From Gymnogyps californianus (lineage: Eukaryota; Chordata; Aves; Accipitriformes; Cathartidae): DNA of 64,000 bases. Where the stretch lies: NCBI RefSeq assembly GCF_018139145.2, contig NC_059500.1:52570663-52634662 (forward strand), given 5' to 3'. The notes beneath the pieces are model-generated. The model did not search any database. It saw only the letters and a list, made by a program, of their open reading frames with translations, and had not been told where the DNA came from. How positions within the stretch are numbered: position 1 is the first letter of the stretch; each line of letters begins with the position of its first letter. Positions 27,237 to 40,600 of the stretch are shown in pieces. The position numbers and the translations under genes are program-made.

Positions 27237-27728
27237 AAATAAAGACGACTACCTTAGTCTGGTTTTCCAATGCTGGTCTGGTTTTTTTTTTTTTTCCCCT
27301 AGTTTTATTTCAGCAGTACAGTATGTGTTTTTTTGAAAGTGAATAACAAGGCATACAGTTATATATGTAACTTACAACCTCCTATCCCTGTCTTTGTACC
27401 AGAAACTAAGTTGCTTTCAGCAGAGTACCAGCAGCAACAGACCTACTGATACAGGCTATGAGAAAATAGTACTGTGTTCTAATTTAACTTCTTTCCAAAT
27501 TTGTTATGTAATCTGGTGCTCAGTGCTGGATTTTTACTTTGTTCTCTGTCCAGGAAATTATTAAGAGATAAAAAGGATGATGTGGTCAGTAGCGATATTT
27601 TCACTGTAAATCTATACGCAGCTGCTCTTGGTTTTGTTTTCTCTTAACCTTAGATTATAAAAGGGGCATGAACACTGAAACATGTTCAGATCCAACCCCA
27701 GGACAGTATTTCTAATAAACTCATATGA

Positions 27729-27772
27729 CATGACTACTTTATTACTTCAACATGACTACTTTATTTCTTCAA
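27729..27772 (+). repeat. 22-bp tandem duplication
   Basis: CATGACTACTTTATTACTTC plus AA is followed directly by a copy with one change (A to T). Confidence 0.92.
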
Positions 27773-29520
27773 CAACTAAATTATATTTTGCAGAACCTCT
27801 ATCATGTGTCTCTACTCAGCAGCTTCCCACAGTCTTCATTCAAGTGAATTGCATACCCTGTTTGCAGTTTGCTCTTCACATACTGGGGCAAGTTTCTTGA
27901 CATAGGGGAGGGCTTTGTTAGAAATATTCACCAGGGTAAAGAAGGAAAACATTAGGAAGCTAAGTACCTAACACTCTTAACAGAGTTTTATTTTTGTCAT
28001 TCCTTCTACCATTCCTATTGTCTTCTGGTTGAAATTAAATTGAGTTTTACTTTGTATTTGTGGATAAAAAAAGTTTACGTTATTATTTCTTAATTGTTAA
28101 ACCATATTTTATAGTAAGTGAGCAGTTACATATTTACATAATCATTCCATTCTTTAATTTTTTAAATTTCATGCTTTTGTGTGTGTGTGATTGTTGTTTT
28201 TTAAAGGCTCTGCTGTTCTCTTGTTATATGGACAGGGAACTTGTGGGAGAATGAACAGGAAAGTCTGTGAAGTAAAGTTCACTAATGACAAATAAACGAA
28301 GCTTGTACAACTTTAGTCATAAACACCAAATGGGTTTATGGCTTAAGGTAAAGATTGATAAATGGAATATGCTAAATAAAATCCTGAATAGGAACACTTG
28401 CCCAATATCTGTAGGCTATCTGTGAAACAGAAAAGTTAAAGCTTCATACTTTTATGCATTAGCCTGTGGAAACAATTTCACTTCTGAAATGCTTCAAGAG
28501 CATTTGAGTATAATGGGCTTTGTACTGCCTGCCTTGACTGTACCCTGTAGAGAGCACTCAGCCCATTCAGCTTGAACTCCATTTTATCTAGCTCTTATCC
28601 ATTAATTTTCTCCAGACCTTGGGCATAAAATATATGCACTTTTTATGCCCTGTGCTTTTTGTGGAGAAAGAGGAATAGCATTACCCATCGATCACCATTA
28701 TGAATGATACAGCTTAAAACAAACACAGGTCAGAGACAGATATGTTAAAAGCAGATTTGTATTGATTCCGTCACAACACTCAGTTAAAAGGGAAAAAAAA
28801 ATCAGAGTATAAATGATGAAAAGAGATTCAAAAAATAACAGCAGCTATGAAGTAAACTTAAGAGCTTTGCTTTAGGGTTATTATTGGTAAAAAAGTGAAA
28901 TTTGTTGCTATTATTAATAAAATCTACCTCCCCTTAATATATTTATTGTCATACCTTAGATTCTGCAACATACTACAGCAATAAGGCCTGTGTGTTTTAC
29001 TGCTGCATTTTTAACTGTTGAAAGCTTTTTTGTTAAAAGAATCTTATACTGATTAGATCCTTTAATCTATATTTAGCTCTACTGCTGAAATATTTAAACC
29101 ATACTTTTGGCTGTAGGCACTTTTTATTTGTTTGTAACTCCAGTCCACTTGCAGAACACTGCCTTTCAGTACAACAAAATTGTATGTCTTGTTAGGATAC
29201 GTGACGCTGGTACTATTGGTAGAAGTTTTAATAAGCTTACCTGAATACGGTATGCGCCTGTATGATAACGTCCATGTAGACAAATATATCCTCCTTCCCC
29301 TTTTTTACTCAAGGTTTTTTTTTTTTTTCCTTTGTTTTTTCCTGAAGCAAACTTTATTACGGAATCATAGTCTGTTCTCTGTAGTGACATTTGTAGGAGA
29401 ATTTCCACTGAGACAATATTGACTTAAAGAATATTGTTGGTGCGGAACAATTGTTTTACACTGTCTGTGAGACTTCTTGTCTGGGAACAAGAAAACTTAG
29501 GAACTTAGGACCTTAAGTGG

Positions 29521-30136
29521 TGTCCTAGTTTTGGATGTGATAGAGTTAATTTTCTTCCTAGTATCTGGTACAGTGCTGCGTTTTGGATTTAGTGTGAGAA
29601 TAATGTTGATAACACACTGATGTTTTAGTTGTTGCTAAGTAGTGCTTATCTTAAGTTAAGGATTTTCAGTTTCCCGTGCTCTGCCAGCAAGCAGGTGTGC
29701 AAGAAGCTGGGAGGGAGCATAGCCGGGGCAGCTGACCCGAACTGGCCAAAGGGATATTCCATACCATAGAACGTGATGCCCAGTATATAAACAGGGGGAA
29801 GTTGGCTGCGAGGGGCGAATCACTGCTCGGGCATTGGTCAGCGGGTGGTGAGCAACTGCATTGTGCATCACTGTTTTTTTTCCTTGAGTTTTCTTTCTTT
29901 TTTTTTTCTTTTTTTCCCCTTTTTTTTGTTATATTCCTTTTCATTACAATTAGTATTATTATATTTCATTATTATTATTGTTAGTATTATATTTTACTGT
30001 AGTTATTAAACTGTTCTTATCTCAACCCACGAGTTTCACCTTTTTTCCCAATTCTCTTCCCCGTCGCGCTGGGGGGTGGGGGGAGTGAGGGAGCAGCTGC
30101 GTGGTGCTTAGTTGCTGGCTGGGGTTAAACCACGAG
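29521..30136 (+). mobile_element. Solo LTR, second avian endogenous retrovirus family
   Basis: The element begins TGTCCTAGTTTTGGATGTGA and ends near GGGGTTAAACCACGAG. It carries the block ACTGGCCAAAGGGATATTCC, a TATATAA box (29784-29790), a T-rich leader, ATTAAA (30005-30010) and CTTATCTCAACCCACGAG. I recognise this layout from LTRs that are very common in neoavian genomes, though I cannot assign a formal family name. The flanks AAGTGG (29515-29520) and AAATGG (30137-30142) match at five of six positions, so a 6-bp duplication is likely. No internal retroviral genes flank it. Confidence 0.88.
29784..29790 (+). promoter_or_regulatory. LTR TATA box
   Basis: TATATAA lies in the middle of the LTR, where a U3 promoter is expected. 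It could in principle start intronic transcripts. Confidence 0.6.
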
Positions 30137-31514
30137 AAATGGAAAGGTATTCTGAAACAGTTTTTTTAGGAGCAAAGGCTAAAATCCTAACCTGCTTGAA
30201 TGTGGAGTTTGAACAATTTGTGATAAGACCTTTATGGTCTGTTTACTTACTAAAGTAAGAACCTCGAAGTGATAATCCAGCAGAGATGTTCCATCACAAC
30301 CTTCCTTTGTGAGACATCCAAGTAGTGGCTGTTCAGTTTTCTAAGACGTTTTCCCATGTAAAACTGTGAGAGTACAGAACGAACGGAACAGTCCTTTGAC
30401 ATTGCCATCCTCAATTCATAGAATTTGCCCCATGATTTTTATGGTGTTTGTTGCAGTTTCTGACTTGGTGCTTTCTATTCCTGATTAGGGAGGTACCCAG
30501 GCAGAAAGGGTCTGTTAACACAGTGGCTCCCGTGAGGAATAGGGAATATGAAAAAGGTTGTTTCTGTTCAGCTGTGGATCAGCTGGTCACAGGGACTGCT
30601 AGTTCTGAAATGTTCCTGGTGCTGGAGGCCATCTTTTCTGTATTTTCATTGTCTAGAGAGCTTACACATACGGAACGCAGCAATTGCACTCATCTGTTGG
30701 TGAAACGCTAGCTGGTAAAAATTAGCATAGCTGTGTCTGTTTCAGTGCTGACTTGTATACTGGTTGAAGGCCTGTCCCATTGAGTTTCCTTACTACCACA
30801 TTTCCTACTGTGGGAAAAGGTACAACTATGGTTGTTTAAAAAGTGGAAAAGTTTAAGGTTTGATTTAATTTATTTTTCTGTAGGTTACTGGCACATTATT
30901 GCTGGTAGAAAAAATCACATGTGTTTCTTTACATCCTCAGTTTCTTTACAAGTATTCACATATGGGCCTTCATTGTGGTCTATGGAATGCTTAAAATTTA
31001 TGGTGAAACCTGAATTAATATTTATAACATTGTACTAGTTCAGTGACCAGGTCAGTGACTATTTCTTTTGGTCAATTTGTGTTTGAGAACGAACAAACAC
31101 CAGGTTATTAAATAATTTGAAGATAACGCCATTTACTACAGAGAAAGTTGTGTTTTTTTCTTTGGACTTTTTTCTTGTTAGACTATTTTATCACATGCAA
31201 AACAGTTTTTGAAAGTACTCTTTCCAGGATTACTGGAATAACTCTGAAAGGAGCATTATGCTTAACAATCCTTTTTTATAGAAAGTCCATGAGATCGTAT
31301 TTTTAATAAAATAGGAATTTTTATGTAAATGTTTTGGTGTTATTTGTATGGATAAGCCCCAGGAAATTCAGGGATAAATCCGGCAGGTGGTCTTCATCTC
31401 ATTTGTTTTCTCTTTAAGCCATTCCATACTACTCTACTTTGTTACTTTCATTAAGCAGCTGTGAATGAGAACGAAATCTTACCATACATGAGTTATATTT
31501 TTGAGGTGTCTTTT

Positions 31515-31740
31515 GATAATGCGCTACTGTTACTAAGCACTTAGAATCTTTCACATGTTTAGAGCAATATACAGTCATTGATTACTTATTCTTTACTGTA
31601 TCTTTGTAAAATAAAATCAGGAAGTAATACACATTTTCAGATGGAGAAACAGAAAAGAAAAGGCAATGTACAGAAGTTTACAGTGAATTGTACAGTGAAT
31701 CAGTTGCAGATTCAGAGACTCAATCCTCCTGAGTCCATAG
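31515..31740 (+). repeat. MIR-like ancient SINE remnant
   Basis: Weak similarity to the MIR core and tail is visible: CACTTAGAATCTTTCACATG, then ACATTTTCAGATGGAGAAAC, then GATTCAGAGACTCAATCCTC, in the right order and spacing. The divergence is high and the call rests on memory of the consensus. Confidence 0.45.
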
Positions 31741-31920
31741 CTTTTAAAGCCATAAGGGACGGGTAAGACTGTTTAGTCTGGCCTCCTGTATAATGTAGGT
31801 CATAGGATTTCCCTGAATTAGTTCCTATTTCATTATCCAAAGCTGTTGAGGAAAAGTACCAGCTGGGTTCAGGATTTCCTGGCTTAAATGCCTGGTGCTG
31901 TTCCATGGGACTGTTCAGAC
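31741..31920 (+). repeat. Ancient amniote dispersed repeat (unclassified)
   Basis: The phrase TTTAGTCTGGCCTCCTGTAT followed by AATGTAGGTCATAGGATTTC resembles a dispersed sequence common in turtle, crocodile and bird genomes. I cannot name the family with confidence. Confidence 0.4.
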
Positions 31921-33025
31921 TTCTAAGCTAAGACTTGATCGTGTATTTGCTTTCAGCCAGAACCTGTACAGACTTCAGCAGAAGCTGTGCTTCCACAGGA
32001 TTAGGTGCCCGCCTCCCTGATAGATACTCAGTGGCAAATTTCGAAGCCAGTGCTGGTTCACGGAAGTATTGATGGAATCTGTCTGAACTGGTCGGGTGAG
32101 AGAAAAATACACTTCCCTAGATTCCTCAGTAACTGTTTCAGCTCTTTTATATCTTCAGTCACCATCTCTTTTGGAGCATAGTTTAGCTGCTAACTCACTG
32201 TCAAGTGGATCAGAGATCTGGGTCTGGGAATTCAAGTCAAGCTTCTGAAAGAGCACAGACCAACAGGATACAAAGGCACCCTTCACAGGTTCATGCACAC
32301 TTTTTTCATGTGCAGCTGAATCTTTCTATTGTGGTTAGCACCTTCACAGTGAAGGGGATCAGGAGAGTATGCTTCTGAGTGATGACTGGTCATGGATGTG
32401 CTGCATTTTGTGTGAAAGAGAAATATACATAGGACTCTCTGCTGTAGAAAATAAACTTTAAAAGAAATGGTTTCATCTTCCACTTTTTAGTCAATGACAG
32501 TTTGGAAAGAAGAGAAAAAAAAACACTTCCCCCTGCCTTCAACCACTTTTAAAATTGTTTCCTGGCATCCACATCCTAAAAGGATTTGAATTGTACAGGG
32601 CATTCTAATCGTAGTCAGCTTTTTTTCAGACATGTATTGTAAATATCTGGAATTCTGCCTGTCACTTTTTGGATGTGGTTATGATCGTAATAGAAAAAAA
32701 TAAAAAAGGACAAAAGTGTCCAAAATTGGAAACTTGTCTCTTAAGTTTAAAATGTAAATGAATGTTTTAATTCTATTTCCAACTAATGCACAAAACATTG
32801 CACCTGCTTTATAGAAAACTTTAAGCTCATTAAATCCTTAGGGTCTAGTATTCAAAATGTTTTTTCTAACCTGTTACTGAAGGGAAGTTTTGCAGTATTT
32901 GCTATGTGTAGCAGGGATGTAGAAACATACAGTTCACATGAATCACCTTTATTTTAAGAAAAGTAAGACATGCACGAATATGTGCATTCGTAGGGAACAA
33001 GTGAATACAGAAACTATTAGAGATG

Positions 33026-33030
33026 GCCGG
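33026..33030 (+). repeat. Left target-site duplication of minus-strand LTR
   Basis: GCCGG is repeated exactly at 33731-33735 beyond the other LTR end. Confidence 0.8.
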
Positions 33031-33730
33031 TGTTACGACCCGGACCGGACAGACCAGAGGGTCGTAGAGGTTCTGGGATCCCCCCAGGCTAAATTAAGGC
33101 GAAAGGACACCAAACGATCACTTTGAACGCTTTATTCGAACAATCCAAACTGTGGAAGGCATAACGGTGAGCAGCGTGGGTTGCAGCAAAACGTTCACAA
33201 GAAGAGAGAAAAGAGAGGGGAAAAAAAGAAAGAGGGGGAAAGAAAAGAGAGAGTCACCACCCTCGGATCCCGCGGTGTCGGCGACCAGCGCGACAATCCT
33301 CCGGTGATGGGCGCGCGTGCCACGTGGCTCTTTGCAATTGTGTCTTTTATAGTCTAAATCTCTGTCCACAGTCACGCCTCTTGAAGACTTATATGGGGTC
33401 ATTCTAGACAGTTCTCAACATATATGGTAGTGTTCCAGAGGGTTCTTTATCTACTGAGCATGTGCGGCTTGTTGGGGTGGTGGTCTTAGGGACTTTCCAA
33501 GGAGCTACAAGCCCCCGCCTCAGATAAGCTTTGCGTGGCCTCTGGCCATATGTGGTGGGTTACCAGGCTGGTTCTGCCAGAACACAGGACTGCGTACCCT
33601 CCGGCATGCCCCCTGTGTCCATGCCAACCAACTTCTTGCTGATGTCCCTCCCTCTTTGTTATGCAGACTGCACCTTGGTTGCTACAATGTTTGAGACATT
33701 GACAGACGTTAACTCTTTCAGTCCCTCACA
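33031..33730 (-). mobile_element. Solo LTR on minus strand, third retroviral family
   Basis: Read on the minus strand it begins TGTGAGGGACTGAAAGAGTT and ends CCGGGTCGTAACA. It has a TATA box (33345-33351, TATAAAA on the minus strand) and AATAAA at 33131-33136 (minus). A perfect 5-bp duplication GCCGG flanks it (33026-33030 and 33731-33735). The leader half (33240-33330) is GC- and CpG-rich, unlike the surrounding intron, and a purine-rich tract follows. No gag, pol or env sequence is attached, so it is a solo LTR. It lies antisense to PTPRD. Confidence 0.87.
33345..33351 (-). promoter_or_regulatory. TATA box of the minus-strand LTR
   Basis: It reads TATAAAA on the minus strand, about 210 bp upstream of the AATAAA in LTR orientation, consistent with a U3-R junction just beyond it. 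Confidence 0.6.
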
Positions 33731-33735
33731 GCCGG
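33731..33735 (+). repeat. Right target-site duplication of minus-strand LTR
   Basis: This is an exact copy of GCCGG at 33026-33030. Confidence 0.8.
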
Positions 33736-35129
33736 CATTTATCAGTGTATTGCTATAAATGTACGCAATGCATGAACGTTCTTTTTATCTCATGTATGGA
33801 GTCTAAGTTCTGATTTGGGTACCTCCACTGGCAGGCAGATGTAAAAGTGTGCTTTATCTTTGCATCTAGTTAGCTACATAAACAACTGAATGTCAAAACT
33901 CAAGTGTTCCCTGACACTCACAAAAGCTTGATCTGCAAACGTGAAGACAGTAGAGATATACTTACTCAGTAGTTAGTGTGAATGCATCTAGTCTGTCTGA
34001 GGGATATTAATACAGTGGCTAATGTAATGAATCCTCTTGCTTTCTTCACCAAGTAATAACATTCTTCACCTCATTATTTAATACCTTCCTTTATGAACTA
34101 CATTCATGGCCAAATAAAGTCTCTTTTTTGGGTTGCTTTGTGGGAATCTCATGTTAATTAAGCAAAGCTGATCTATTTATAAATAAATGCAATAAAGAAA
34201 GGCTTCTAGGAAATTGCAGCTACAAAAACTACACTACTCCTGTACTTATAATGCGTCTAATTCTTCCTTCATTTGATGTACTGAAATTTGCAAAGATTAT
34301 GTTTCCTATCACATGCAGACTTTTTTGCCCGAGGGAAGGAAAAAATAATGGGAGGAAATAAGGCAGGTTTGGACATACCTTACAGCATGTTGTCTTTCCT
34401 ATTGTGTAATTTCTATTGCTGCCTTGCAAAGGAGTGCACTTTCAATGCTCTTAAGAGTGCTCAAGATCCATACAGAATAAAATCCAGTTATCCTGACTGA
34501 ACCTTTTCTAATATATTCATCACCTTTCACTGATTGCTGATATTTTTAAAGTTAAATAGGAGGCCAGGTAATATATTACTAAGGTACCATCCCAAAGTTG
34601 TAATGCAGCCTTAAAAAAAACAAAATACTAACTTTATTAACCCCAGATTGAAACAAATTCCTCATAAAGTATAGAAAAACCTGGTAATAAAATGGCAGTG
34701 GGGAACAGTTCAGTTTCAAAAGCTGTTTGCTTGTTCTAATTACTTTTAGTTTAGTGGGAGGCTGTAACTATTGAACTGAATGGCCAGTAGTTTGGGTATA
34801 CTTGATTTTGCAATCATGTTCCAATTTCTAACGGACAGGTGTCCACTTAACAGAAGCTACAATCGTAATAGCACTATGTCAAATCCAATTCTTGTTAGTT
34901 GTCTCTCTGAAGAGACCAGTGATCAAATATACATAGGGTCTAAACTGCCATCTTGTCTACGGGTTCCTCCAGGTCAACCTTGAAGACCCATTGACAGGGC
35001 AATGTAACAAAGCTCTCAGTAGAGAGAGCGCTGCTGTGTAGAATCAGAAATTACGTTAGTGGCATTACTTTGATACTGAAGGCATCTTCGATGACCTAAA
35101 CGTCCTTTCTAGTAACTATTCACCCTTTC

Positions 35130-35260
35130 AGATTCTATGTTGAGATGAATAGTATTGTCTCTCTTAAAAACTAAGAAACGAAGACAGTAAGAGTTTGTCC
35201 TTTGTTGAAGAAGTCAGTGGCAAGGCTGGAAATGGAAGCAAGATTAAAAAAGCAACCTGC
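35130..35260 (+). repeat. MIR-like SINE tail remnant
   Basis: AAGAAACGAAGACAGTAAGA and AGTCAGTGGCAAGGCTGGAA resemble the second half of MIR (the 'gaaactgaggca ... cagagctggga' part). It is diverged and partial. Confidence 0.4.
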
Positions 35261-37584
35261 TCTCACCATTCCATTAAGGGATATTAATGTGTCACAAACC
35301 AGATTGCTAATATCCTACCTCACTGCATTATCATTTTTAAATTACAAATAATGGAGAATTTTGTTAACTCTTGGGCAAATCTGCCCACTCATTTCTGATT
35401 ACAGGTTTATTCCTTTGTTGCCATATCTGCACCCAGAAAGGCGACATTCTCAAAAGATGTGACAAAATGAGGTTACTTATTTATGCCATACAAATACCAC
35501 AATCTGATTCTAAACATACCTTTTAATAAAGAGCATATCTTGGCTACAAAAATGAAATACAATTATAGTTACATAGGAGTGATTAAATATACCTGCAGTA
35601 AACAACTGGAACAGGTCAATTAAATTCAGGGGAATTTAGTCCATGGTAGTCACTAACTGTTTGTTAGGGAAAAGGCTGGATTAACTGGTAGAGACTTTAC
35701 TGTTCTTGAGACACCACCAGTAAAGAGAACAGCCACTGCTTTGCAGGCTTAGAACTGAAAGACTTGATGGAATGAATGTTGTTTAGCTAAAGTCACTGCA
35801 TGCTATGCATAAAATCAAGAGAATTGTTTCATAATTCATTTCATAGAAGTTTCCAGAGCCCCAGGTCTTCTGAATAATTTAATGTGATTTTGTTTGTGTG
35901 TGGCTAAAGACATTTTGAGGGGGCTTTGGTTAGGTTCCCCTGTGTTAATCATCACCGTGGGGCGATAGCAGACACAGGCTGCTGTGAGTTGACTTGTCAC
36001 CCACAGGGTTGCAGTTATCTATGGCAGCCACACCTCATGGTGTTGCAGTTCAACAGGTTTTCAAGTTTGTGGTGCAGTTTAGATGGAAGGATTGAGCAAT
36101 GCAGTAAGATGCTGAACAGTGTAAGCCTTCTGCCAAGCAAATATTTTCATTTCAGATACAAAACAAATTTTATTCAATCCTGCCTGATATTTGCAACTGA
36201 CAGTTCTGATACAAGTCCTTTTCAGTCTTGCATATGTTCTGTTTTCAGTACTGGTTATTTTTTATCTGAAATGCTTGGATTTTTTGAAATGTATGACAGA
36301 CACAGTAAGGGCAACAGATTGTCTACTGTTGAATAACTAAGGTGATAGTAATTATTTACTTTCAGAAGGGTACATGTAGGACCATGAATATATGAACAGA
36401 AAGATTTTTCCAGTGATGAGAACATAGCTCTTGCAAAGTTAGGGCTTTGGCATTTTATTGTCAGTCATGCTACTAGCCCACCCTGTAATTACTGACGAAT
36501 CATAAAACTGCATTGTATCAACATTTAATTTTCTGCAAAACAGAGATGGCAGATAGAGGTTTACAAAATGTATTGTGCATAGTTACTTAATTTCTACCAG
36601 CTACTAGTAAATTAAAAGCTAGCTAGTAAATTTAAAATCTGATAAAGACCTGTGTGATCCTAGGCTATTCATAGTTCGCTTAAGTACAAGTAAAAATGTT
36701 ACTTCTTTATGGCTAATGAAAACTGCTGAGAAGTGAGAATGTTGCTGTGTCCTTGTATCTGCTTTCCACATGGGTCCCTTGATATTGATATGGAACAACA
36801 GAAAATGAATCAATATATTATACTGTTTCTTTGTGGAAGATTGTAGAGACCATTCTCCAAATTAATGTTAATCCCTCTTTGCAGACAGTGACTGTATGTA
36901 TAGCTACAGATTTACATTTGAAACATATGATTAGCAAAAAACCCAATCTTTGTAAAGAATCTTATCTGAGAATTTGCTAGTTAGAGGTTTCAGTGTTAGG
37001 ATGTGATGTTTTCTGTGATAAATTGAGAAACCTTCTGAAATGCAGTAGTTGTGGTTTTGAAACCTGTCCTGTACTGCCTTTGTTAGCTTAGGTGTTACCA
37101 CGTTTCTCAACAGATCATTCAGTTGTAAGTTCAAGTTCCATAACAGGTCTCTGAGTGATATTCAGTGCACTGGTGTTGCAGTCCACTTCAACAAAAAGAA
37201 AGCTGTACTGTGCATTTTGTCTTCAAGATAAAACACAGAAAATACTGTCTCTTTCCCCATCAGAAGAGGAGAGAGCTATTTGGTTGCATTTTTTAACTCA
37301 ATAGATCACCAGCTAGATCTGTGTCTTTGAACAAAGAATCATTACTACTAATAAAAATAGTGTTATGATCGGTATGTTTTTGTTATTATTAACAATTATT
37401 ATTTTCTATTTTAATAGTCATCCAAATTCCATGTTACTTGGGGCCTTACTAGTCTTCAAATATACTGTGTTGTCAGTTCTTCAGCTATAACTGCATCAAC
37501 TATAATTGAAGATTTTCTGAAACTCTTAGCTCCCTAAAATTTTATGTAACACTTCCATGATATTTTGTGAAGACAGTCACAAAA

Positions 37585-37660
37585 GAAGAAAGGAGGAAGG
37601 GAGGGAGGGAAGAAGGAAGGGAGGAAGGGAAGGCAGGGAGGGACAGGGTGAGAGAAGAGA
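37585..37660 (+). repeat. GGAA/GGGA purine tract
   Basis: Almost every base over about 75 bp is A or G, in GGAAGG and GGGA units with two C interruptions. Long one-strand purine tracts can form triplex DNA. Confidence 0.9.
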
Positions 37661-40600
37661 GGTGGAAAAAATGGGGTTTAGCCTTGTTGATAGCAAAGGC
37701 AAGCTCATAGATCAGACTGGACTGTAGGTAAAAAGGCTTGTAACTAAAAGAACTAGAAGTAAGTACAAAGTTTTCCCAAATTCATTCCTATCCATTTTAA
37801 CTCTGAAGAATTTTATGCCAAACACATGAATTTTGGAAGGCTAATTCATGGGGAGAAAATAGCTTTTTATCTAATTAGCTAAGACAGAAAACAAGATATA
37901 CCACACACACAAAGAGTAAGCAAAGTGATGAAGTTCATATGCTGTGTTAGTTTTTCAAGGAAGGAAGAGGAATGGTGAAATTTGCATAAGAATTTACTAT
38001 TGAAGAATTAGGCTGGTGATAACAGACAAATCTATTTCTATTATGGCAGATGAGTTGCTTTAATGGTTTTACTTCAAAATATTAAATGATTTTTTGCTTT
38101 AATTCTTTCTGGATAATTTTTATTTTTCAAAACTCACATTAATGAGAGTTCAGTTTTACATGTATTTTGTGGTTCATCCTTCCATCATAATATGTACCTT
38201 CTATTTTAGAATTAGTCCTTGGTTAACTGGCCCCTCCATAATGTTATTGTAAAAAGACGTATTGGTACTTAATTATTCTAAAGCAGATGAAATGGAAGGA
38301 AAAGAGTCAATGGATGGCTTAATAGAATTATTAGACTATGAAAATGCAGCAACATTCCTTGTCTAACCTTTCCTTTTACAATTCCCCTGTCATAAGGGCC
38401 GTGAAGTTGCAGCAAAGCACGTCAGCCAAAATAGAATCGAGTTTGTTACTAGTTCAAGATGCTTATACACTCATTGTTCATTAATTTGAAAAAACTGATA
38501 ATAATCATAATAGAAAACATTGGGGATATGTATCACTAAGCTTCAGGATGGGGAAGTATAAAGGGGTACAGAATATATGTGAGGACATAGGCAAAGAATA
38601 GTGAAAATGTGACAAGAAAAAACAAGTTTAAAATGGATCATTGGGAAGAATCCTGAATTAAGCAGATTATTGGCCTAGTTGGTGTTTTCCATTTCCAGCC
38701 TTTTCATTATGTAAGATCATAAACATCTTCAAATCTGTACATGGAAGAATATTTTATCTTCTATCCAACTAAAAATCAGCTACATTTGATTATGTTTACA
38801 GAGCTTAAAAAAGGATAATCTAATTGAAATTCAGTCTTCTGATCTCCAAGGACACTTCTCAAAACAAATAGACAAGATATTATTGCAATATAATTTTCTT
38901 TTTAATAAACATTATTCTGCACCTCACCCTGCTGAAAAGCAATACTTCTTGGCTGAACAGCACTAACAACATTGTTTACATTAATTTTTCTAAGACAAGA
39001 CATGAGGTCCCTATTAGATTACTGAAGGCAAATGTTGATGATTTTCCTTTTCTTGCTTCGAAGGCTAGTGTTCAATAGATAATTGTGGTTTATTTAATCA
39101 TTCATCAGTGCAAATAAGTGAAAAAAAAAAAAATCACAGATACCATTTTTGTGTTATGACCTGATGTTTGGTCAATGATGTCCTTATTTTCCCAATTGCT
39201 TTTTTTTCTTTTTTCTTGTATTTCTGTAATCCAAATTTCAGAGAGTAATGTAGCAGTCTAATTTCTGTGTCTACATTTGGCAAGTTCCCGATAACTTGCT
39301 AATACAGTGTTCATCTCTTGGCCTGCTCTGATTGACAGCCCAGAAATAGCCTTTTAAATTGTGTCAGATTCTCATCTCTCTGTTTGAAAGGTAAAGTTAA
39401 ACAGTTTTCCTAGCAGTCTGCATAAAGTCTTGAATCTAACGAATCAGCTGTTTTGGCTGTTGTACCAAGCTTTTGTCTATGAAAAAGTACATCATTTTAT
39501 CTTTGCACACTAATAGCTTACTGAAAACTGTTGCAGCTGTCCATTTACTTCGGGGCATGTGATAGCTCAAAGTAATTTATTTACCAAAATAGAGCTATTC
39601 TCAATAGCCATACTCTTATCATATATTAAGTTATTATTTTGCATTTGCTCCTCTGTGGAATGAATGAAAATGTTCCATTGTCACAAACAGCACTCAGGTT
39701 TTATGAAAAGAAAAGAACAGTGGATTAAAAATCCCTGTAGGGAATAATATGATCTCATCAGCTGTCGTATATTTATCTAATATTTCAATCAACAAATACT
39801 GTATTTGTATTACAATAGCTTTCTGTGTTTCCAATCAAAATCGAAGCACCATTGTGCTGGACACTCTACAAGCCTATACGGTGACGCTGTTCTTGCCACA
39901 AAACCTTTACAATGGAATAGGTATAAGCTACTAGAGAAAATACAGCTATTAATCTACTGATATAAAATACTCACTGCATATAAACATCCAGTTTCACAGC
40001 CCAGAAAGCATTAAATGACATCAGAATTGAAATAAACCTGCCCCTACCACTGAGTTGCTCGTGGTGTAATGTGCTATTACAGGTACTAATAACAGAATGC
40101 AAAAATAATATCTAAATGAAAGTAAATCACCAGACTAATAAATATAAATTCATAATACACTTTTGAAGTGTGATTTAAAAGAAGATTTGGGGGGGAAGTG
40201 GGTGTCAGTTACAGGGATATGAGGAATGTGCATATTCTGACTCAAAATCACAGAATATCCTGAAACATCAAAATGGAAAATTTAGGGCCTGTTTATGCAG
40301 ATCAATTACATTCATCAACTCCAAGACTAGACAATAAACAAATTTATGAATTTAGCCAGGATTCTTGAGTTTGGCGAAGTATTTATCATTTATTGCCCAT
40401 GTTTCAATCTTTCTTATATATAATACCACTGAGTAAATACTGATTTTGTTGTTACTGCTTTCACCTTTTTTTTTTTTTTAAACATACACTATTCCCCTAA
40501 TTAAATTAGACTTGGTAAGAAGCCAGTGATTCCTCTCTTAAGCTACTTTCTGATGCTGCTTATGACTGAAAGACTTTCTCACCCCATACCTGTCCTCCTT

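Larger units (their letters stand above)
22616..29514. other. Intronic sequence with microsatellites and small duplications
   Basis: This is AT-rich intron. It contains a TCTG/TCTA microsatellite (23441-23488), a 58-bp spaced duplication (23777-23874), a C23T10 run (27204-27236) and a 22-bp tandem duplication (27729-27772). No gene or promoter-like block is recognised. Confidence 0.6.
30143..33025. other. Intronic sequence with old SINE-like remnants
   Basis: No gene is recognised. The stretch 31515-31920 carries remnants of old dispersed repeats (separate entries). The remainder is AT-rich and unremarkable. Confidence 0.55.

Noticed and set aside
35926..36336. 136-codon open frame on the + strand
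   Set aside because: No recognisable motif, start context or splice pattern. It is consistent with chance.
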